Positions 1 through 13,500 of a stretch of DNA of 64,000 nucleotides are shown here, piece by piece (within the stretch, counting starts at the first letter, position 1; every line of letters begins with the position of its first letter). Position numbers and translations under genes: made by a program. The stretch covers positions 1,744,643 through 1,808,642 of the forward strand of contig UYJD01000002.1 of assembly GCA_900618795.1 (NCBI GenBank). Reading direction: 5' to 3'. The notes under the pieces are model-generated. The model searched no databases, was not told the origin of the DNA, and worked only from the letters and a program-made list of their open reading frames with translations. Source of the DNA: Cyanodermella asteris (taxonomy: Eukaryota; Ascomycota; Lecanoromycetes; Ostropales; Stictidaceae).

Positions 1-571
1 ACACACACACACACATACATCTTTCATTTCGGCTTCCAATCGTCACGCTTTCCCCAAAAATTCCAAATCCGTTTTTGTTCCGTTTCCCATCTAACCAAGC
101 CATGTGCATAACAAAGGAAAGAATTTGTCCAGGGCGTCGTATCCACCGCCACCATCGACACTAGGGGCCAAACGAAAAGTGATAGAGATAAGTAAACATG
201 TAACTCCAACTCAGCAAGGAATGTGCGTTGAGGCGGTCGCTGATAGAGATATGCTTGGCAAGGCTAGTATGATCAGTCGTACATCGCAGCCAAGGCCGTT
301 GACTCCACTTGACTTGCCATTGCCCTTCCCAAGGGGCCGAGCGAGATTGAATCGTGTTAAGTACTACCCAAGTTCCACGGTACCACGTGTTGTCTTGAAC
401 AGCAGAGCGATTCTGTGCAATACTGCACCAGATATACCAAAGATCGCAGCGTAGAACTGAAAGGTCATGGATCGTAATGTCGTTAAAATATGCAGGCCGT
501 GATCGTGTATAGTAATGAGCCTAAGTGAACTCTAGCAGATGTGAGATGGCAGACTGAGGTACACTAGCGGC
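1..571. other. Flank of stuA; AC microsatellite at window edge
   Basis: The window opens with an (AC)n dinucleotide run of about 15 nt. The rest is the region downstream of the stuA stop codon (stuA is read on the minus strand) and probably holds its 3' untranslated region. Short open frames occur on both strands, but none has recognisable domains or fungal splice structure. I see no gene here. Confidence 0.5.
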
Positions 572-2722
572 TCATCGTCCGATAGGTGTCATCATGGAGG
601 GTCGCGGTGCATTCGGGTTCATGTCTCCGTGAAGTGACTTGCGTCGCTTCTGAGAATCCATATTATCGCGCATGAAGCCGTCATCATCGTCGCGAGAGCG
701 CTTGTTAGAGCCGTTGACGATGCTCGAAGGATATGAGCCATGATAAGTGGTGCTTCGCGGTGGAGTTTGGTAGCCGTTCCATGTGTCATGGCTCACCGAT
801 GCTCGTGGCGTCATCTGCCCGGTAGCCTGATCGTGATGGGCAGAACCCATGTGATCAGATCCATCGCTTTGCATCGCAGGCATCTGAGGAACCGAGCCAA
901 CACCCTGGAAGTTGTATGAGTTGTGACTGCCATTCCCAAAGCTGCTGCCCTCCTGGGCATATGAGCCATTGTGGTCGTTACCGGCATTGTCGTGATTGCT
1001 GGTGCCGTTGATGAAAGGGTCTTGCTTGATATCCTTGGGATCACTACTCGGAACGGTGTTGGACCTGCTGGGTGGGGCCATTTCACTCTTCAGGTTGTAG
1101 GAGCTTGGCTGCCCGTATTGTGTAGCATACTGACCAGCAGAGTGGGGTGCCGAGCTGAGCCCTTGGTGGCCGTAAGTTGCCATGCTGTGGACTGAGTGTG
1201 CCGGCGGAGTGGACGCAGGGGTGGATGGCATGGACCGAGCTGTGCTGTTCATGCTGGTGTCAACGTTTAAAGGCTGCTGGCTGCCAGGCACGATGCCATT
1301 GCTCATGTTGGGCTGGTTCCAGTATTCGGTGCCAGCCGCCACGCTGGAAGCGCTCGTTGGCGGTGTCGGGAACGTTTGAGCACGATCGAGTCCAGGCCGG
1401 TTGAGCTGGGATGGTAAATGCATCGACGAGTGGTGCGGCAACGAAGGAACCATTGGTTGGCCGAGGCTCATGCCGGGTTGACCAATCTTACGTGGCAGGC
1501 CATTGCCACCTCCAGTACCTTGGCCCTGGGGAATCAAGTTGCCGATGTTGTGCACAAACAGCGGGTAAAGCTTCTCGGTGATTTTCTCGCGGTTGGCAAA
1601 CTCCAAGGCGCGTTCGAATGGAATCCAAACGCCTTTGAGGTGCATCGGGCCAATCTTGACGACATTGCGAGTCTTCTCGCTCTTTAGGATGCCATCGCGA
1701 CGACCACGAGTCATGCCAGCGACATTCAACAACTTTGTACCGTTGACGAAGTGATTGTCTATAGATCGTCAGCACAGGTCAGGCAGGTAGTCAGCCGTGC
1801 ATGCATCACATGCAAGCTTATCTGCACATGCAGACGCTCGAGACTTACCTTCGCGTCGGGCCACACACAAACCACCGCATTCGACTTGGAAGCAAATAGT
1901 GCCTTCATCCTCCCAAAGAGTTGCCGTGACCTTGGTTTTGACACCGGGCGGAGGGAGCTGACCAGTGCTGTCGTGAATGGACTGTTGATGGGAGCCGTAC
2001 GACGAACCGGGAGGCTGGCTATAGCTCGGAGACTGGTGTTGCACTGGGTCAATGTTAGCATTCGATAAGCCATGAGAGAATTCGTGTCATGTTCTTACCA
2101 AGCGAAGGCATCAAAGATCCGCCCAAGCTTGGGCCATGTCCAGATGAAGAGCCAGGGGAGAGCAACTGACCTCCTGAGTAGTAGTGGCCGCTGTAACTGC
2201 TCGGCCCATAGTTGTGCGAGCCTCCGGGGGGCTGCGCATAGCTTGAATACGAGTTCATGCTTGGGGTCGCCGGGTGGCTTGGGTATGTCGACGTGCTGTA
2301 CGGTTGCGATGTCTGCTGACTCCAGTCTTGTTGCTGGCTCATTCCCTGGCCGTAGGGAGTGCCGTGGTACGCGTTGGAGTTGTGCTCGGAGTAGGGGGCT
2401 TGAAGGCCTGGCTCTGGCTTCGATGGGTGGTATTCGCCCAAGGCGAGCGTCGGACTGGCGTCAGAGGGCGTTTTAATCCCGTGCTCGTGGCCAGGGAAAG
2501 ATGAAGCAGAGCTGCTCAGGGAGGGTGGGTAGGTCGAAACACCTGCAGCGGAGTCGTAGGAGCCCAGGCGCGAAGGGGCCGCTCCCGAGGATGCACTCGA
2601 CGAGGAGACTGGTGGTACGTAGATGTTTGATGGCTTGTTCGAATACCACGACTCGTCGGCTGCGCCTCGGGACGAGTTCTGGTTAATGGGTGGCAGATCC
2701 AGTTTGACGGTTGTGGAGGGTG
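572..2722 (-). CDS. stuA: APSES-family transcription factor StuA (5' end unresolved)
   Basis: Developmental regulator that binds DNA through an APSES (bHLH-like) domain; in ascomycetes StuA controls conidiation, hyphal form and often virulence. Three coding exons fit: 2099-2722, 1849-2043 and 572-1758, with donors GTAAGA and GTAAGT and acceptors CAG and TAG. They encode about 667 residues. The N-terminal third is rich in Ser/Tyr/Gln/Pro and contains DLPPINQ. The APSES core spans exons 2-3 ([25 protein letters not shown]-like LCVARRE, then [20 protein letters not shown] and [16 protein letters not shown]). The C-terminus carries a conserved [13 protein letters not shown]-like segment and a basic nuclear signal (KRSRDDDD ... 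KRRK). Exon 2099-2722 has an in-frame stop immediately upstream of its acceptor and no early ATG, so the initiator must lie in an exon further upstream, or translation starts at the internal Met of GQGMSQQQ. The family call is very secure; only the start is open. Confidence 0.95.
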
Positions 2723-4500
2723 CTGGTCAAGAATGACCAAGGTCGACTCTGGCAACGGTTGAAAAAGCCGTTGAAAGTGCCCAGTGGAACAGGGTGGAGG
2801 CGAGGTTGAAAGTTACCGTCGCGAAATCGCTAATGCTATCGTGAGGGGCGTGATACCGTGGAAAGTGGTGGTCAGAGCTGCGATCTGCTGGTCCAAGCTG
2901 CGAGGAATGTCTCAGAGTCAGAGTGCAGTCCTCAGTGAGTACATGGACGCAGAGAAGTTGAGCAGCTATGTATCTGTTACGCAGCGGCTGTGCACAAAGG
3001 CAAGTGTTCGTCCGTTCGTCTCTTTCGTGGCAGATCGTGAATTGGGGAATGAGGATGCCGGTCGTTTGCTCAGCGAGTCAAAGGTTCGGCAGCGTGATTC
3101 GTCGACGTCTCTAGGCTGACAGCGAAGCTGAAAGAGCAGCGCTGGCAGGTAGGCTGCAGGCGACGGATAGCAGCAGAGTGAGTTGAAAGATCGTGAGTTG
3201 GTCGTGAGCAGTCCGTCTTCTGCGCGAGTGGCGGCTGGCCGATTGAGCGGGAAGGACGCAGAATAAGACGGCCGGAGAGCGGCAAGGCTGAAGCGAGAGA
3301 GATGGGGTTTCGTGTCGTCGTTACAGGAGCAATACACCTTTATCGTATGGTCAGCACGCAGGCGGGAGTGAATTGCGGCCGTCGCAGGAACCGCGGGTAA
3401 ACGTGTGTGTGTGGGAGAGAGATGAAGCTCGCTGAGGTAGCGTCGAGGCGCAGCTGGATCAGCCCCAGGAGCGATTGATGCAAGACAAGCGAGGACGCCG
3501 TGTCAGATGTAGGTAAGGGGGGGGATAGGTGAAGAGGAGGGTGGTGGTCGTGACCCGGCGGCCGCAGCAGGCGTGTATCGCCGTCGGCCACAGCCATTGC
3601 ATTCGAGGACCAGGGCCGGCGGCAGCAGAGCAGCTCAGCCAGTCAAGAGGAGCCGACTTGAGTTGCGCAGATGCAGTGAATTTGGAGCAGAGGGGCAGTG
3701 GAAGGAAGATGCAGGAGGGCATGTAGTGCAGTGCTTACCTCGTTAGATGGCCATGCAGCAATGCAAGAGCAGGCAGAAAATTCGTAGCCGGGGCGGCGCG
3801 AAGAGAAGGAGAGACGAGGTGTACAAGGCCGTCGTTGAGTCGACGGGGGAGGGTGGTATAGTAGCGAGAGAAGGAAGTAAGTAGTCTTTGTGTGAGTAAA
3901 GAGGCAGGTCGGCAGGTGGTGGTGGTGTATGTGCAAGTCGAGGCGCCGGTGCGGGAGGCAAGGCGTGCACGGGGGAAGAGGAAGCCAATACCCGAGAGAG
4001 GCCCGGGCGGCTTGTTCGGGTTGCTGAGAGGGAGCAGTAGTGGATAGAGTGAGGGCAAAGAAGCGTAGTCGAGGAGGAGGTTAGTAGCAGCTTAGCTTAG
4101 GTCGAGTTCGAGCGGCGGTTGAGGTCTTTGGCGTTTCGATAGCGTAGGCGTGGTGTAGCGCGGCGTGTGTAGCGTCGTGTATCGTAACGTACTGCCGTAA
4201 GGAACGATTCTAACGAGCAGCAGAACAGCGGCAGAACAGAGCAGAGCCAGAAGCCAGAACCAGAACCAGAGCCAGGTGCAGGGCCGGACAGGGGAGGCCG
4301 GGGGTGGTGGGTGTGTGGGTGGATGAGGATGAGGAGGGTGCTTAGCCCTTGGAAGGAGCGCAGGGAGGTAGAGGCTTTGACTTTCGTCGTGCTGCGTGTG
4401 TGTGTGTGGAAAGTCCGGTGTGGGTTGAATTCTTCGACGTGCTGAACTGAGCGTGATGGATGGCCCGAGTGTAGTGTCGTGTCGTGTCGTGTCGAGTCAA
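2723..4500 (-). promoter_or_regulatory. Probable long 5' leader/leader introns of stuA
   Basis: Read on the minus strand this stretch is strongly pyrimidine-rich (plus strand full of AG/GGA runs), as in fungal leaders and promoters. A consensus donor GTAAGC lies at 3738-3733; four bases before it is a three-codon upstream reading frame, ATG GCC ATC TAA (3754-3743). The stuA exon acceptor at 2723/2724 could pair with it, giving a leader intron of about 1 kb, but that join alone supplies no in-frame ATG. Between 3001 and 3420 the minus strand has no ATG at all. StuA of Aspergillus is known to have a long leader with upstream frames; by analogy this is leader, but transcript ends are not visible. 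Simple repeats include (GTGTC)x4 at 4474-4493 and a CCAGAA/CCAGAG run near 4248-4276. Confidence 0.5.
3743..3754 (-). promoter_or_regulatory. Mini upstream ORF (Met-Ala-Ile-stop) in stuA leader
   Basis: A minus-strand ATG GCC ATC TAA sits four nucleotides upstream of the consensus splice donor GTAAGC. If the leader extends this far, every stuA transcript spliced at this donor would carry the frame. Short upstream frames are known regulators of stuA translation in Aspergillus nidulans; that this one acts similarly is inference. Confidence 0.3.
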
Positions 4501-7500
4501 TTCGATCCTCTGCCGGTGTCGATGATTGCTGCTACCGCAATCGATAACGACAGGTTCGAGTAACTACCTACCTATCAGGATAATAATAAAGAAGTCGACA
4601 GTAACAATACAATCGAGCAGTCTTCCTGTATGCAGAGGCAGGATAGATGCTGGTAGGCAAGAACACATGTGCAGCCGGCGGGCGCCCTGCTTTTTCTATA
4701 TGCCATCTCGACGCCGGCCAGCTCGCAGTTTTGCTTCTTGGTCGGCTGTGAAATTCTGTTCCTGCCTCGCTGTCTTGTCTCTGATGCCGTCTCTACTGCT
4801 GGACGAGCTGCTTGTCTTGTTTGGCTTGCTGTATGTCTGGCATATCGCCTGCTCTTCTGCCGACAATCGCCCGTCAGTGTCTGAGAGCCGCAGCGTGGCC
4901 CCTGAAGCTGGCATCCGATCCGGCTCCTGGGCGCCTCCCCCGTTGGTAGCTTTGCCCGAAACAGCCCGGACAGCTGGCCGTTCCGCCCAACTCCAGCGAG
5001 CTCCCAGCTGGTCGCCCCCTATTCCGCGTGTTCCGCCCCGTCACGTATCATAACACGATGCTTCGACTCCCAGAGTCATTCTTTACCACATCACAGCTCG
5101 CCACGCCGTGCATCACGCTGACTGGCCACAACCACTGCCGGCTAACTAGCGGCGAGATGAGAGGCGCGCTCGGCGAGGTCTCTCACTCGTCCAGCGCAGA
5201 GGCAACGCTGGCCACCGGCCTCGACGAGTGACAAGACTCGAGACTCGACTGGCAGCACAGGAGGGCCGCTAGGGCTGCCATCATTCGCACGACGACAACG
5301 GCATTTCAACGCCTTTTTGCCCTGGACGACCTCGCACTGCGCTTCATCGGGTCAAGATCGCCTGTCTCTGCGCCGCTCGACACGCTGATTGATACGCTGC
5401 TATCGCTGGAAGCTTGCGGGTGCGAGCCACCCAGCTGATGCGCGCCGCCAATCCCTGCCCTGCACGCAGCATCTGTGCTTCCCGCGCCGCATCACCAAAG
5501 GAAAAATCCTGCCTCCTCAGCTTGCCACAGCGACTCGACGAGTCAAACTGTCAACGCCCACGGGCACTAGGCGCTCTGCACGCAAGCAATCACCAGCGAC
5601 AATCCTGCAAATCGTCCGCCGTCCATTGCGACAGCCCTTGTGAGCCCGTTATTGGCCCATCTGCGGCTCCTGCGACACGCCCCAGCCGACCCCAGCACAG
5701 GCAGGGCTAGAAATACGCAGGGCTCCAAACGAACCTGCGCATCATTCATTCGTCCTGCGGCGTCTGTAGAGCGTCGTCAGTCGTCTGAGTCGTCGCCAGA
5801 CTGGAATGTCAATAACCTACGGCAAAGTTTCGGGCCTTGGAGACTGTGCCAACGGAAGATTGGAGAAGTATACGTGACCACGATAACACGTTCTTACCAC
5901 GGACACCCTCCGCAGTACAGGACGTGCTCAGCAGAGCTTCCGAGTCCGGCCGCTCCGAATTCACGCTCGTCAAATGCCCAGACGAGCCTTCGGCCACTGC
6001 TCCACCACCCGATGCAACACTGCGCCAAACGATCCGACTGGCTTGCCAGCTCGCCAAGTCTCATCGTCTGATCGATAAGCACGCACAGTCGCCGTCAACC
6101 GCCCTGGACGTGCGCCAATCCCTTCTACTGCAACTTCCGACACTATCTGTCCGTCATCGATACGCTGATCCGAAGGCCACGGTATCATCCTCGTGGAGTG
6201 TGCTTCACTGCGCATTTGAAACTCAACCGGGGCCATCTCGAAGACCGCTGCTGCTCTTCGCAGTCTCCAGGATTATAATTGGGATAACTGGTTGCATCAG
6301 GTTAAACTTCGCCATCGGCATTTTGCAGAACCGCCCACATGCATCGTTGCCAGCTACCGGCGTCTGTTCTGACCCAAATACCCCAGTCGTGGCTTGTCCA
6401 GCTGCAGGTCGCGGTAATCTCGACAAAGCCTCATGATAGTCCTCGTCTACAGGTTGAGTGATCGGCTGTATCAGAAACACGACTCATTGTCTGCTTGCTA
6501 ATAAAGAGAAGCGGGCCTGTGGCCGCGGACCGGCTGGTTTGGAATCGTTGCGTCAAACGTCCGCTAAACCAACAGGGGTCTGCATTTACGCTCTCGCTCC
6601 ACACACCCATGGCATGCTCAATTCTATGTATTCACGTCTCCGGTTGGCCTTCTGGCCTAAAGATCGCTGGCTGCTCTGCCGCCTTCTAAATCCACGGCTG
6701 CTCCAATCCATGCCTCGTGCCCTCTCCCCAGATCTCGTCACGGGTTCAGGCCTCCAGCAGGCGTCCGGGTGACCTCTTCACCGTTACAATGTTTCCTGAA
6801 TGCGGAAGAGCGGCTACCTGTTGAACCTGGACGTAAGAAAAAGCAATCCCCGAAATCTATCAATCTACCCGTAGCACACACGCACGACATGCGACGGTCC
6901 AGTCCAGTCGCTTGCGACGGTTGTATCAGCCAGATCGGCAACACACGCACATACATACGCCGAATGACTGCAGTACTGAACGGCTCCACCAGACTTTACA
7001 TCAGCGTCTGGGCAAAACGACTGTTCGCGTTATATTTGCGATAGCTCTGTCGACTTGACGGTGGGAAATGCCGCTGACTGAACTTTTCTTGCCGAGCAGA
7101 CAGTGAAATTGCAAGGATTGCATGTATAAATCGTTTGGCTGATTGCCCGTTGGCGTGATCGACGCATCTGCCCGCTGGAGATGTGTGCATGGATACGGTC
7201 TTCTGATGCCCACGCACCCTCGTGCGGTCCAGTCGCAATCCAATCTACATTACGGATCATTTCGCCTAGCCAGGCAAGCAGGTCTGCAAGGAGTCGGCTG
7301 TGGAGCTGTGGGCAGACAAACAGACTGCTCGCGCGCCGCTAGATAATCCGGCCTGGTCGATTTGCCGCGACTGGCGAAGAGGACAATCTGGAGTCGTACG
7401 ACAGAATTAGAATAAGAAAGACGGCCCGCGCGTGGACTGCGATGCTGCGGGACAGGTATAGATACTGTACAGTACGGCAGATGCTTGCAAGACAACTGCA

Positions 7501-10500
7501 GCAACTGATTTATCACGGGTTCACGGCGGTTCGTGGGCTCTTGGAGGCTCATGAGCAGCGCGTCGGAACGCCAGGATCAAGGATGAAGCTATGCGGGCTG
7601 TAAATGGACCATCGTAGTAGATGGTGCTCTCCGCAACGTTGCATTTCTGGCACCATGGTCGCGACCTGGCAGACCGTTGATGAAACGCTCGTTACATTCT
7701 GCCGACAGGCGGAAAGGAGCCTAGGGCACACTGCCTTACAATCCACGACCTCTCTTGGGGGCCATCAGTGAAGAGCGACGACGGCCAGCCCGCAGCCGAG
7801 CCGGGATGGTGTGCAGAAAGCGGCCTGTCTGGACGAGTGAGCGACCTTCAGCTGAGATTCTGAGTCTTCCCGACTATTAATTCATTGCTCTTTGACTCGC
7901 CCGAAAGCGGTCTAGATCGCGTTTGAGAGGCCGGGCGCGGTCGTGTTTGTTGGTCGGCGGTTGCTGACAGCCACAATCGCCCGCGAGAAGCATCGTCTCG
8001 ACGTGGTCACAGAGCCCATTACTGCGCCTCAATTCGGCGTGACTAACGTACATTTCTAGAGATGAGCTAGACTGTGCCATCTGTACAATTACAAGCGTCG
8101 AGTCAGTATCGGTCCACGGCGCCGACTTCGTCAACAGCTTCACATCGCACTTCCACTCCCAGCCCCATCCATTCCAGGTCAATAATCCACACTGGATCCT
8201 GTACTCCGAAGGCGTCTCCACACTGCAGCAAGCTTGTCGGTCTTTTCCTTCACTCCTCCGCAACCCTGTTTGGTGCTGCCCTTTCCGACTCGACGTGCAA
8301 CCTCGCAGTCGATGAGCTCAGCAATCGAGACTGCCTGTGATGGGGCCGATGACTGCGCCTTCGCCCACAAAGAATAATTCGCTGCTGCTCAGCCAAAACA
8401 GGTTTCGTCGTCGCCATTGTCGCACAATTTGATTGTATTCTCGACAAGTCCATGCCCGAGGAGGCTTCAAGTAAGAGGCATGGGGCACAAACATTCTAGG
8501 TACCTACTCGCTTGCACGACTGCACCCATGACGAACATCAACTGCAAGGGGCTGGCAAATCAGCCTATCTCTGCCATGTTTCAACGTGCGGCGACGCGAA
8601 TGGTGGCTTCGAGGTCCCAGGCCCTGCCACTTTTACCACTCTCCCCATGACTTGCGGGCAGCCAAGGTCCACTCGTCGTCGTACGGACAGGGGCGTCGAT
8701 GGCGATACAGAGCTCTTGTGATGCTGGGGTTTTCATCAATCAGCCGCCTACCTTTTCATTGCAAATTTCACAATAAGCATGCACGGCAGTGCGGCCGTGA
8801 GTAGAATTGCTGGCATCGCCACTCATCCCTGAAATGAGAGTACAACGTCGAGGATCTGATATAACACAAGGACATCGCACACAGCAAATATAGATCCACA
8901 AAAAAAACTCCGAGACGCCATTTGTATTGTTTGGAATGCGCACACGGACAGGTCTACTTCCCACGTTCTGACCTCATGCAGCGATCCGAGACACGGTCTG
9001 GCTTGCCGACCCGTAAGAAGTGATGCACGCAATGATTGTCTCCTTTGTCTTCTTCCCCGTGATTGCTCGTGGACGCGAACCCGTCGCACAGCCCCTTCAT
9101 CTCATCTTTACTTTACGCGGGCTTCCAGACTCGAAAGCTTCGTACATTTCGTGAGATACATTTCGGGGAGAGGCCGTCCAGACCTTTAATGTCCGTTAAC
9201 CATGTGACATGCGATCTCCGTCGGTCTTCAGCGAGGACCGGACCCCAAAGCAGCAGAAACGCATCGTGATTGTCGACCTGGGCATGTTCGATGCGTTCTG
9301 GCTACCATGTGTAACCAGTTCGGTGGCACTGTCAGCTCACACAACGGTCATTCAGGAACGGGACCTACAGGCTGACGACAATCGTTGCTCGCATAATGTC
9401 CTACTGGAGTGAGGTATCCGGTTACAGGCCCCGATCGGCTATGCGCTCCAGACCTTGCAAGACTATTTCGAATTTCCAGGCCGCTTCCAAGTCGAATTCG
9501 CTCCCAAGATGAAGCTTTCATGGTCTTTGTGGCTACACTTTCGCAGCTTGTCTGCTCAGCCTCGAACCGGGAATGAGGATCAATGGTCTGATGGTCCGAC
9601 CGTTATTTTGACCTTATCGCTGGTGGTATCGTGCCTCGTGTTTCATTTTTAAGACGCTTCAGCAATACCGCTGATTTGGACGAGGCACGGTCCATGGCCT
9701 CAGAATCTTCTTGCCCCTGCGTGTGCTTGCGTAGCCGTGTCGAGCAGCTGACGGAATGACCTCGAAGAACTGTTTTCAGTTGCAATATCTGGAGTACAGC
9801 AATCGCGCCATTGCAAGCGGTGGCAGATCTGCGGCCAGCAAGCACACCGTAACCGCCCGCTCAGCATTCGATAGAACAGGAGCTGCATTTTTTGCGTCTC
9901 AGGTAGAGCCTTGGTGGCTGTACAGATGAGCGGAGAGTCACCGACTGGCCACTCGGCTCCCTTGACTGGCAACTGGCTCCACTATATCATAGTGCGTGAT
10001 CATGTCTACTCCCGTATACCTACGTACTAGTTCGCCGGCGGTCGTGGAATCCGAAACAGAAAGCTCCTGGACTGGGCCGTAGCCCTGCTCTCCTGGCTGC
10101 GGGCGAGATTCGTCGTCCAGGCGCTTCGTCCGCCATGTCAAGCACGCTAAAAGCCACGTTGGTGTATACTTAGCATCGGATGGCGACTAGCTCAAGAACC
10201 GAGTCTCCACCTCGCAACAGCCTCGCCTCTTACTCACAGCAGAGAAGCGGCAGTGCGATCGCTGATCTATCGGAGCAAACACCTGCAGTACATACCGACG
10301 GAGGGGACGAGGAGGCAAGCTGCGCTGCCCCATGGCCCATCCAGCAGCCCCTGCAAAAAGAGCCTCGTCCAAGTCCCAGCACCAAAGGGGAAGACGCACA
10401 CTTGCAGAAACCTTCCAGGGCCAAGGCCGCGAAGCAGTCATGCTTGAGTGCTTGGAGCCAAGGGCACATCGGACGCTAGCCGGCGGTGCTGTCCTGTAGT

Positions 10501-13500
10501 CAAGTTGACCGAGAGACTAATAGATACTAACGGCGCCGTTCCATTCCCCTCGGTCCTGCTAGTAGCAATCGAGCGCTAGTTGCCGGGGCGGGGATCTGAA
10601 GGGCATCTTTCCGCACGTCTCCTCCCTTGGGTACACGGCGCCTGGCGCCCAGCGTCCTGCTGATTGTCCACCATCGTCATATGGAGGAGAGACACGCCTG
10701 CGCTGGAGACTGAAGTCGGCGCAGTGCACTCGTGCGCGCCTGGTGGTGGGGGGATGAAGGCGTCGAGAAGTCGTGGGCCCGCTAGGGGCATGGTGGTAAA
10801 GGGCGACAGGCCGACACTTACACTGTACGTTTGCGACCTATGAGCTTTTATCGAGCCCTTTTCGGAGACTTTGCTTTCAATTTCAGTCTTCAATGGGCCG
10901 CACCGACCTCGTCGCCTTTTTAATCCTTGTCGGCCCACACGCCGGGGCGCTTTTTCCTTCCCCAATCCTCTACGCCACGGGCTGCATACTCCCGCCCGCG
11001 CATTGCGTCGGAGCAAGGACTTCCTGGTCGCATGTGAGCAGCATATTAAAAGTCGGCGCTTTGTGGCATGTGAGCGCTGGTAAAGCTGCCATTCGACTCC
11101 GACGCTGCGGCATGCCGGGCCATAGCTCTCTCATCCCAATCCTCCTTTTCGGCCAAGGGGAGCACGGAGAGTAAGCGCCCATTTTGGACCCACTTCTAGG
11201 ACCATGTCGTTGTTCTGGCTACGGCGAGACTACAGCGGGATGGTATCGATAGCATCATGAGGGGGAGGATGCTGCTGATGTCCACAACACCATCGGCATT
11301 ATTGTCTCAAGCGACAAGTGGACAAGGGCATGACGGAAGGATCCCATGCTCGACTGCCGATCAGTACGCTGCTCCGGACGGATTACCAGGATTTACGACG
11401 CCTCGACTCTCAATATGCCGCCACTTACTTCACTCAGCCAAGGACACGAGACCAAGGATACTGGCGCCATGACGGAACATAAGGATGGCAGATCGGAAGC
11501 CCATAACGGAACGCGTGACTGTAAGGATAAAGGCGATGGCTCATGCTTCGCCGCGGCCTGATATTCAATTTCAGCTGCTGAGTACTTTACCCATCGGTCA
11601 AGTTGGCCGCCATATGGGCCTGGTGAGGCTTGAGCGAGAGTGAACAAGTCGGCGACGCTGACGGTCCACTCCATGATTCGTTTTCGGTGCTGCTATTCAA
11701 CGACGGCGTAAAGGCTATGGGCCGCTCCGCCATCGCATGCGGCCGTCAGACGCTCATCGCTGTCATCAGCTTTCTGAAAGGGCGCTCGGCCTCAGCGCTG
11801 ACCCCGTCGATCTGCGCTCTCAAGCTGACGAGCGAGCGGCCTGAGGCCCAACTCTTCGTTGTCTTCTGCGTACTGATCTGCAATTCTGCTGCCGTCATCG
11901 CGCTGCGATTCTCGCGCTGGCCTAATGTAATGTACGGCTGCTCATGTACATGCGCACAGTACCTTGCGTCGGCATGAAGCAGTAGCGGAAGCAGTGCAGC
12001 TGATCCTCTGTCGAGCCGCATTGCTCCTCATAGCATGTCATGAGATAGAATTTGTTTTGTTGTCGTGGTGTCGAGATTTCGCCCAGACATGGCAATGAAC
12101 AGATGCAATTCTCCGCTGGTAGGAACAGTCCACGATTCGTGGTGTTTGTTCGACCGGAATTATATTTCACTAATAGAGCCCATGCTGCTAGGAAGCCAGC
12201 CGGTTGGCCCTCCAACTTAGTCAAAACCTCGTTCTCCTCGCCCAAGTCAGCCAGTCGGCCGCTCATCTGGCGGACAAATACAAGACCGACATGGGATCCG
12301 AGGTGTGGAAAACGACGCTTTCTGCCCTCTTCGCTCTACGGGACCACTTCACTGACCTCTCCCCTCGCACAAAGAACGGCGAAGGGAACCCCAGCAGTCA
12401 GGTTCGCAATACAAGTATCGACACGGTTGCGGTAGGAGGTCTATCCCCCAGTTGTCAAGCAGACGCTGTCAGTGGGTCGACGCTCTGCCGTGCGCAGGCA
12501 GGGCCAATCATTGGCGTCCACGTCTGAAGGCGATGGTCCGCTCGCCATCTCCTTCCCGCCATCCCCGTTTCCATCAGAAGCTCCCTGGCACGTCGAAGTC
12601 CGGGAAGCGAGCAACAGCCAGCTCTGTTTTGAGCTACTCGACTAACGATTCTACCATGGAGCGTTCCCCCATGGATTGTACCGACCAAGTACAACGCAGA
12701 AAATAATACGCTCCATGGCGTTCGTCTGGACCTAACAGGTTCCCCTTTCTCTTTTGCCGCGCCTCTCCCCAACGATCGACGCTTTCGTGGTTGAGGCCCA
12801 AAACCGTGTTTACGGCTGCCTGAGCTAGGGCCGTAGTACGTGGTGCGACCAATCAAAACCACAACAGCATCTCAATGCTAGATAAAGAATTGACCTCGTT
12901 CGCTGCTACTGCTGAGGTTTGTTGGCGATTGATGTCCTCTTCCATGCGGTAGAGCACTTTCCAGATCCTGCTATCCACACTTTGTCTTTTTCCTTTCACG
13001 CTTTGTCCGCGTGAGAAAATCACAATCACGCCTCCCATGATCCGATCCCCGCGGTTATGAAGCCAAAAACAAGGTTGTAAGCAGATCTCGTTGTTTGAAT
13101 CGCCGAGGTGGTGTCGCTGACTACACCGTTTGCGCGTCCATCCCCCTTAAGTCTGCCGTTTTCACAGAAATGAGAAAGTGTAATAACAAGCAACAAATGA
13201 TGTTTTCACGTCTTCCTTACATCCTTCGAGCTATTGGAACATGCGCTGTGTGATGCATTCATTCGTTGTTGTCCTTTAGCTCCTCACGCTCGTCGGCCTC
13301 GCTGCTTCTCACGGTACAGATCATGTGCGGGAAGACGACAAAGTGCATCCACCAGCTCAAGGGAGATCTAGCTGCGTCCCTTACAGCTTGCATGTTCCGC
13401 TCTAGGGTGCGGGTTGCAGCCAAACCAAATCCGAATGTGGACTGGTGATCTCCATGGCGCAGTTGCAGGCATACGCGCACAGCGGAATCTCGTTAGCTTA

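Noticed and set aside
572-1086. Additional gene inside the stuA C-terminal exon on either strand
   Set aside because: Those frames are alternative readings of low-complexity Ser/Gln/Asn codons of stuA.
4526-5053. 175-codon plus-strand frame
   Set aside because: No recognisable features; start and composition look random.
5837-6436. 199-codon plus-strand frame in the gene-free region
   Set aside because: No domain, no signal peptide, no splice context and other frames of similar length overlap it; treated as chance.
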